Source: Auricularia sp. M13 (Eukaryota > Basidiomycota > Agaricomycetes > Auriculariales > Auriculariaceae). From it: a stretch of 64,000 nucleotides of DNA. Where the stretch lies: NCBI GenBank assembly GCA_037042915.1, contig CM073193.1, positions 7,812,001-7,876,000 of the forward strand, written 5' to 3'. Below are positions 60,003 to 64,000 of the stretch, piece after piece. The translations under genes were made by a program, and so were the position numbers. Position 1 is the first letter of the stretch. Each line of letters opens with the position of its first letter. The notes under the pieces were generated by a model. It was given only the letters and a program-made list of their open reading frames with translations. It made no database searches and was not told the origin of the DNA.

Positions 60003-60711
60003 ATGCAGAAGACCACCCTCGCCACCATCTACTTCGCGTTCTTTGCGTTCAGCCTCTTCGCGTACGCCTCCCCCGTCGCGAACGAGGTCGCCGTCGCCCG
60101 CGCGGACCCGGTCACCACTGTCCTCGGCATCGTCACCGATCTCAAGAACAAGGTGGAGACCCTCCTCGGTGGTTCGAGCGCTGTCGGCATTTCGCGTTGT
60201 GACTGACCTTGGCTTCCTCAGGCGGTCTTCACGCGACCACGGACGTCGCAGGCCTCATCGCGCAGCTTGTCGCTACGATTAATCCAACTGTCACTGCCAT
60301 TAAGAGCGTCGGCACTGTCACCTCTGTCACCAATGGGGCTCAGGACGGGATCTCTGACATCGCTACCATCGTCGCCGGGATCATCAACGTAAGCTAGCCT
60401 CTCAGTGATCTGGGGACCAGTCTCAACATCCGTGTAGACTATCCTAGCTGCTATCCAGAGCCTTCCCCTCGGTGGTCTCCTCAACATCCTCAACCTTGCC
60501 ACGCTCGACCTTGCGCTCCAGTCGCTGCTCGGCGGCCTCAGCCTCGTCATCCCCGGCGTCCTCGTCCTCGTCACCTCCCTGTATGTTCTCATCCCAACAT
60601 CATTGATTTTTCTAACTGACCGATTCCCATAGTCTCGCTCTGCCCGTTGGTCTACTCTCTGGCATCCTCGGCCTCCTCCTGCCTGGCCTCTTCGGCATTC
60701 TCAACATTTGA
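60003..60711 (+). CDS. Small secreted hydrophobic protein, cysteine-free
   Basis: Not assigned to a family. Four exons (60003-60171, 60222-60388, 60438-60580, 60633-60711) join in phase to 185 residues. Signal peptide MQKTTLATIYFAFFAFSLFA followed by YASP, and a short basic-acidic stretch (NEVAVARADP) that could be a pro-region. The mature part is rich in Leu, Ile, Gly, Val and Thr with no Cys: VTTVLGIVTDLKNKVETLLG, LHATTDVAGLIAQLVATINP, LPLGGLLNILNLATLDLALQ, LPVGLLSGILGLLLPGLFG. Hydrophobins are excluded because the eight-Cys pattern is absent. Similar short, TATA-driven, hydrophobic secreted proteins are common in mushroom genomes, and a surface-active or wall role is only inference. Strong TATA and CT-rich leader suggest high expression. 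Confidence 0.8.
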
Positions 60712-62113
60712 ATTTGCACGCGTTATTGATTCTGAACAATTCCGGGAGAAACCTGTCCCCTGTGTTGCAGTGTACATGTGCGTACTTGTAGCTAGGGAAT
60801 GAACTTGCTTTTTTGGTAGAAGAACGTCAGCTTCAAAGCCGCGTTTTAGAGGAGTTTAAGAGTCCAGAAAATTCAGAGACGGTCAGTGGGCCAACTGCCA
60901 TCGCATATACAGAGCACAAAGGCCGAAGGCAGGTCACTCCGGCACATACCGAGCACAGTTGAGACTCATAGGCCTGCAGATCCGTCTGGTGATCGGCCGC
61001 GGCATTGTCTATGGCAAACCAGCCCATTAATTGGGTGTTTCAGTCGAGAATTCGAAAGTCTCCCAGTCTGCCTGGTCGTCGGTGAAGAAGTCGGTACACT
61101 CCAGTCTCCCGTGCTCACAAGCTATGACGCATAATAGACAGAGATACGCAGAGAAATGGCAGAAACAAGACAATCGCTGCAAGGATCAGGTTACACTGTC
61201 CAGCCACAGCAACACGATATCCCCGGCCTGCGCGGTCAGAGGGACGAAGTTGAATCTCCTAGGCAAATAACAAGAGATGTCAGTACCGGATGTGCACGAT
61301 ATAATGTACACTGCACACGCAACAGCTCGTATCACGACCTTACTTGCGAGCATGTCTTCAAGTTGTGTCCCGCCGCATCTTTGTCGCGAATGGTGCCAGT
61401 GCGCATCAACAGGGGCAGGGCAACTGTCTGGGCCGTCACACAGGTGGAGGCCAGACTCGGAGGGCCCAAGGTCAGACGCGCTGGGGCTGGCATGTCCAAA
61501 AGCTCTTCGCAGACCAGGTGCAGGACGTCGGAGGGAAGCGTGTCAGTCGATGATAGAAGTCATGGGACAAGGAGCAGCAAACATATACAAACGACACGTC
61601 AGCATCGCAGTGATATTGCGAGACGCTCCGAGCTATACTCCGCATTCGCAGCTCTTCGGTGTTCAGCTTTCTCCACTATGACTCAAGATGGTGAATGATG
61701 GACATAGGACAGCGAGATCGAGATCCAGAACAGACCATTCGCAGCCCGTCAGTGTCTTGCTTTCTCGCACAAAAGGCCGAACCTAATCCAAGACAATTTG
61801 AATGCACTGGAATTACTTGATATGCGTCAAAAGTCGTGCCAACTAACGTACTATAGACTAGCTATCCAATCATGCGATGGGCGAGAGGGACGTCGACGAG
61901 CGAGCAGCGAGAAGACGAGGCAGGCGTTGGTGGTGGGCAGTACAGCAAGCGATACACTCAGACCGGGAACGATGGATGGACGTAGGACAGCGAGATTGAG
62001 ATCCAGAACAGACGAAGCGGGCGAGAATGGATGGTGAGCGAGCGAAGCGAGCGAGACAAGCAGACAGATAGGTAGACAGACGGAAAAACCAAGGTGAGCG
62101 CAAGCGTCAACAA
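60712..62113. other. Intergenic region, 1.4 kb
   Basis: No gene recognised; open frames such as 61156-61698 lack motifs and start codons in context. It contains a 39-nt direct repeat pair (see separate entry). Confidence 0.5.
61697..62013. repeat. Pair of 39-nt direct repeats
   Basis: The block gatggacataggacagcgag... at 61697-61735 recurs at 61975-62013 with two mismatches, 278 nt apart. The sequence between is unlike the flanks, so this looks like a small local duplication. Confidence 0.7.
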
Positions 62114-64000
62114 CTACGCGCGGTACGTGATCGTCTTGTTCGCGGGGCCCTGCTGCGCCCACTGCGAGCACAGCGCCGAGATGTCCGCGTGGCTCTTCGT
62201 CCGCATGCGGCGCACGCTCGGCCGCGGCGCGTGCTGCTCCTCCGTGCTCACGAGCGACACCGCGGGCGTGCGCCGCGCCGAGTGCGGCGGCGGCGGCGGC
62301 GACACCGGCATCGGCATGTCCACGTCCACCGCCAAATCGAGCGTCACCGCGGCGTCCCGCGGCTTGCCCTTCCCTGCGGGCATGTGCAGCGACAGCTTCT
62401 TCGTGCGCGGCGGGTGCTCCGGCGGCGACCTGCCAGGGTAGAAGCGCGACAGCGACGAGAGCGCGCGGCGAATCGGCGGCGGCGCATGTGGCGACGGCGG
62501 CCCGCTCGCGCTGGCGCCGCTCGGAGCCTCTCCCGATGTCGGAAACGCATGTAACCGACTTGCATCGTCCCCGCTCGCAACAGCATGTGCGTCTTCGTCC
62601 CCGCTGTCGGTCTCGGTCTCCGAGCTGGAGTACACCTCGACCTGCACGTCCACCTTGTCCGGCGCATACTCCCAGCTCGGGTCCACCTCGTCCGTACCCG
62701 CCGCCGAAGGGCGGCGCGAGACAGACGGTGTGAGCTCCTCCTCCGAGTCGTCCGCCTGGCGCGGCGGCAGCTCGGTCGCCGGGGCCTCCTCGAGCCCATC
62801 CCCTCTTACGATCTTACTCTGCGCGTTACCCGTCTCGTTCTCCAGCACGCCCTCGACATTATTGTCCAGCACACGCGGGCTCTGGCGCTGGTGCAGGGGC
62901 AGGACGTGGCGCACGAAGTTGCGGCACGACACGAACGCCTCGCGCGTGAGGTCGAGGAACGGGAACGTCTGGAAGACGTGCACGGCGTCCTCGAATAGCT
63001 CGTGCTGCACCTGCACGCCCGCCAGCGTCGCCTTGTGCGCGAACAGCGTGATCTCGTCGCGCAGCACCTCCGCCTCGCCCGCCTGGACGAGCATGGGCGG
63101 CAGGCCGGTGAAGTCGCCAAACAACGGGCTCGCGTATGGGTGCGTCAGGTACTTCTCGATGTCCTCGCCCAAGTAACACGCGATGGGATCCAGGTGGTCG
63201 CCCGATATGGGCCGCGGGACGATGTCGAACTCGGCATTGCTGTCCCACGAGTCGCAGCTCATCGTCAAATCTTCCAATCTCATCAACAGTGTGTCACGGG
63301 AAACAGGTCGCGAGCCACTCACCGACCCAGGGCGAAAACAATATGGCGCCGGCAGGCAAGGGGTAGTTGTTGTCGCGCAGATACATGAGGAGGGCGGTGG
63401 AGAGGCCGCCGCCTGCGCTGTCGCCTGGACAACACGATGAGCACATGAAACGCAGCCTACGACCACAGTAGACGTACCTGCGACCAGGATGTTTTCAGGC
63501 GGAATGCCGAGGTCGTCTGTCAGCCGGAAGTAGGCACTAACGGCGTCGTGCAGCGGTCCCGGAAAGCGGGTCTCTGGCGCGAGGCGGTAGTCGAGCGCTG
63601 CAGCACAAGATGCCGAGATTAGCCAAGTAAGATAGAACGGTGCGGCTAAAACACATGCCAAAGACGCGTGCTTCAGTGTACTTGGAGAGAGGGATGGTAA
63701 TGAGGCGGTGGGTGGCGGCGCTGAACAGATAGTAAGCACCTACAGCACATAGGCCCCAGCGTCAGCGTCCACAGCGCGGAGCAAAGTACGATGATGGAAA
63801 TATTTACCGCCATGGAGGTAGAGTATGACACGGTGTTTCGCGCCCTGGCCCTTCTTGCCGTTGGCGTTGGCGTTGACGCCGGCGGACTGGGGCGACTGCT
63901 GGTGGTGCTTCCAGTCGGCGTTGAGGCGCTGCCAGAGCTTCTTGCCGACGATCCACTCGCCCGAGAGCTCGCGGCTGCCGTCCTCCTGGGCGTCGAAGTC
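62114..64000 (-). CDS. Alpha/beta hydrolase (hormone-sensitive lipase type) with long disordered tail; 5' end outside window
   Basis: Esterase or lipase of the HSL/arylacetamide deacetylase class. Visible exons: 64000-63808, 63739-63659, 63597-63478, 63424-63323 and 63270-62114. Oxyanion motif VILYLHGG followed by [26 protein letters not shown]; nucleophile elbow [24 protein letters not shown]; then [20 protein letters not shown] and the acid/His end of the triad, [12 protein letters not shown]. After about 62890 the protein continues for about 260 residues that are Ser/Pro/Glu-rich and likely disordered ([33 protein letters not shown]), ending NKTITYRA at 62114. Intron 63598-63658 uses a GC donor (g|gcatgt). 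The tail suggests regulation or anchoring rather than simple digestion. No signal peptide can be judged because the start is outside. Confidence 0.86.

Noticed and set aside
62114-63739. A single 541-codon CDS for the hydrolase
   Set aside because: Its first part is intron and off-frame sequence; splicing gives the GDSAGG elbow that the raw frame lacks.
1-64000. CRISPR arrays, tRNA or telomere repeats
   Set aside because: No short regularly spaced repeats with unique spacers, no tRNA A/B-box pairs and no TTAGGG runs were seen by eye.

Overview
The window reads as nuclear DNA of a filamentous basidiomycete, probably an Agaricomycete. The evidence is dense short introns (about 45-65 nt), GC-rich coding exons, small TATA boxes 40-100 nt upstream of ATGs, and gene families typical of mushroom genomes (multi-exon P450, 7-TM membrane protein, NmrA-like protein, cysteine-free secreted protein). 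No bacterial operons, rRNA, tRNA or CRISPR were seen.

Left 39.2 kb: a tandem array of four complete units of about 9.5 kb and a fifth partial one (starts at 1, 9487, 18972, 28470 and 38035; ends near 39215). Each unit holds (i) a minus-strand oxysterol-binding protein gene of the Osh4/Kes1 type whose normal C-terminal end is missing in every copy that can be checked; (ii) a tandem array of three diverged repeats of about 325 bp; (iii) a second array of four diverged repeats of about 500 bp carrying TGACGT motifs; (iv) an intron-rich plus-strand orphan gene with a TATA box; and (v) a perfect 16-bp inverted repeat where the truncated OSBP joins foreign sequence. The copies are nearly identical but carry copy-specific indels in a mosaic pattern, as expected from unequal crossing-over or gene conversion. 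The array is not rDNA.

Right 24.8 kb: ordinary single-copy gene space. In order: short-chain dehydrogenase (-), seven-TM protein (-), Golgi SNARE Gos1 (+), coiled-coil orphan (+), NmrA-like oxidoreductase-fold protein (-), secreted Ser/Thr-rich protein (-), MFS transporter (+), CHY zinc-finger protein (+), cytochrome P450 (-), small secreted hydrophobic protein (+), and the 3' part of an alpha/beta hydrolase with a long disordered tail (-). SDR, NmrA-like protein, MFS and P450 lie within about 18 kb of each other, but I see no synthase or other core enzyme, so a metabolite cluster is not supported.

Caveat: several conserved genes (Gos1, NmrA-like, P450 twice, some OSBP copies) are interrupted by single-base offsets, often in short homopolymers. 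Because Gos1 is usually important for growth, base-level assembly error is as likely as gene decay. All exon structures are my own manual splicing from frame, family similarity and GT/GC-AG signals.
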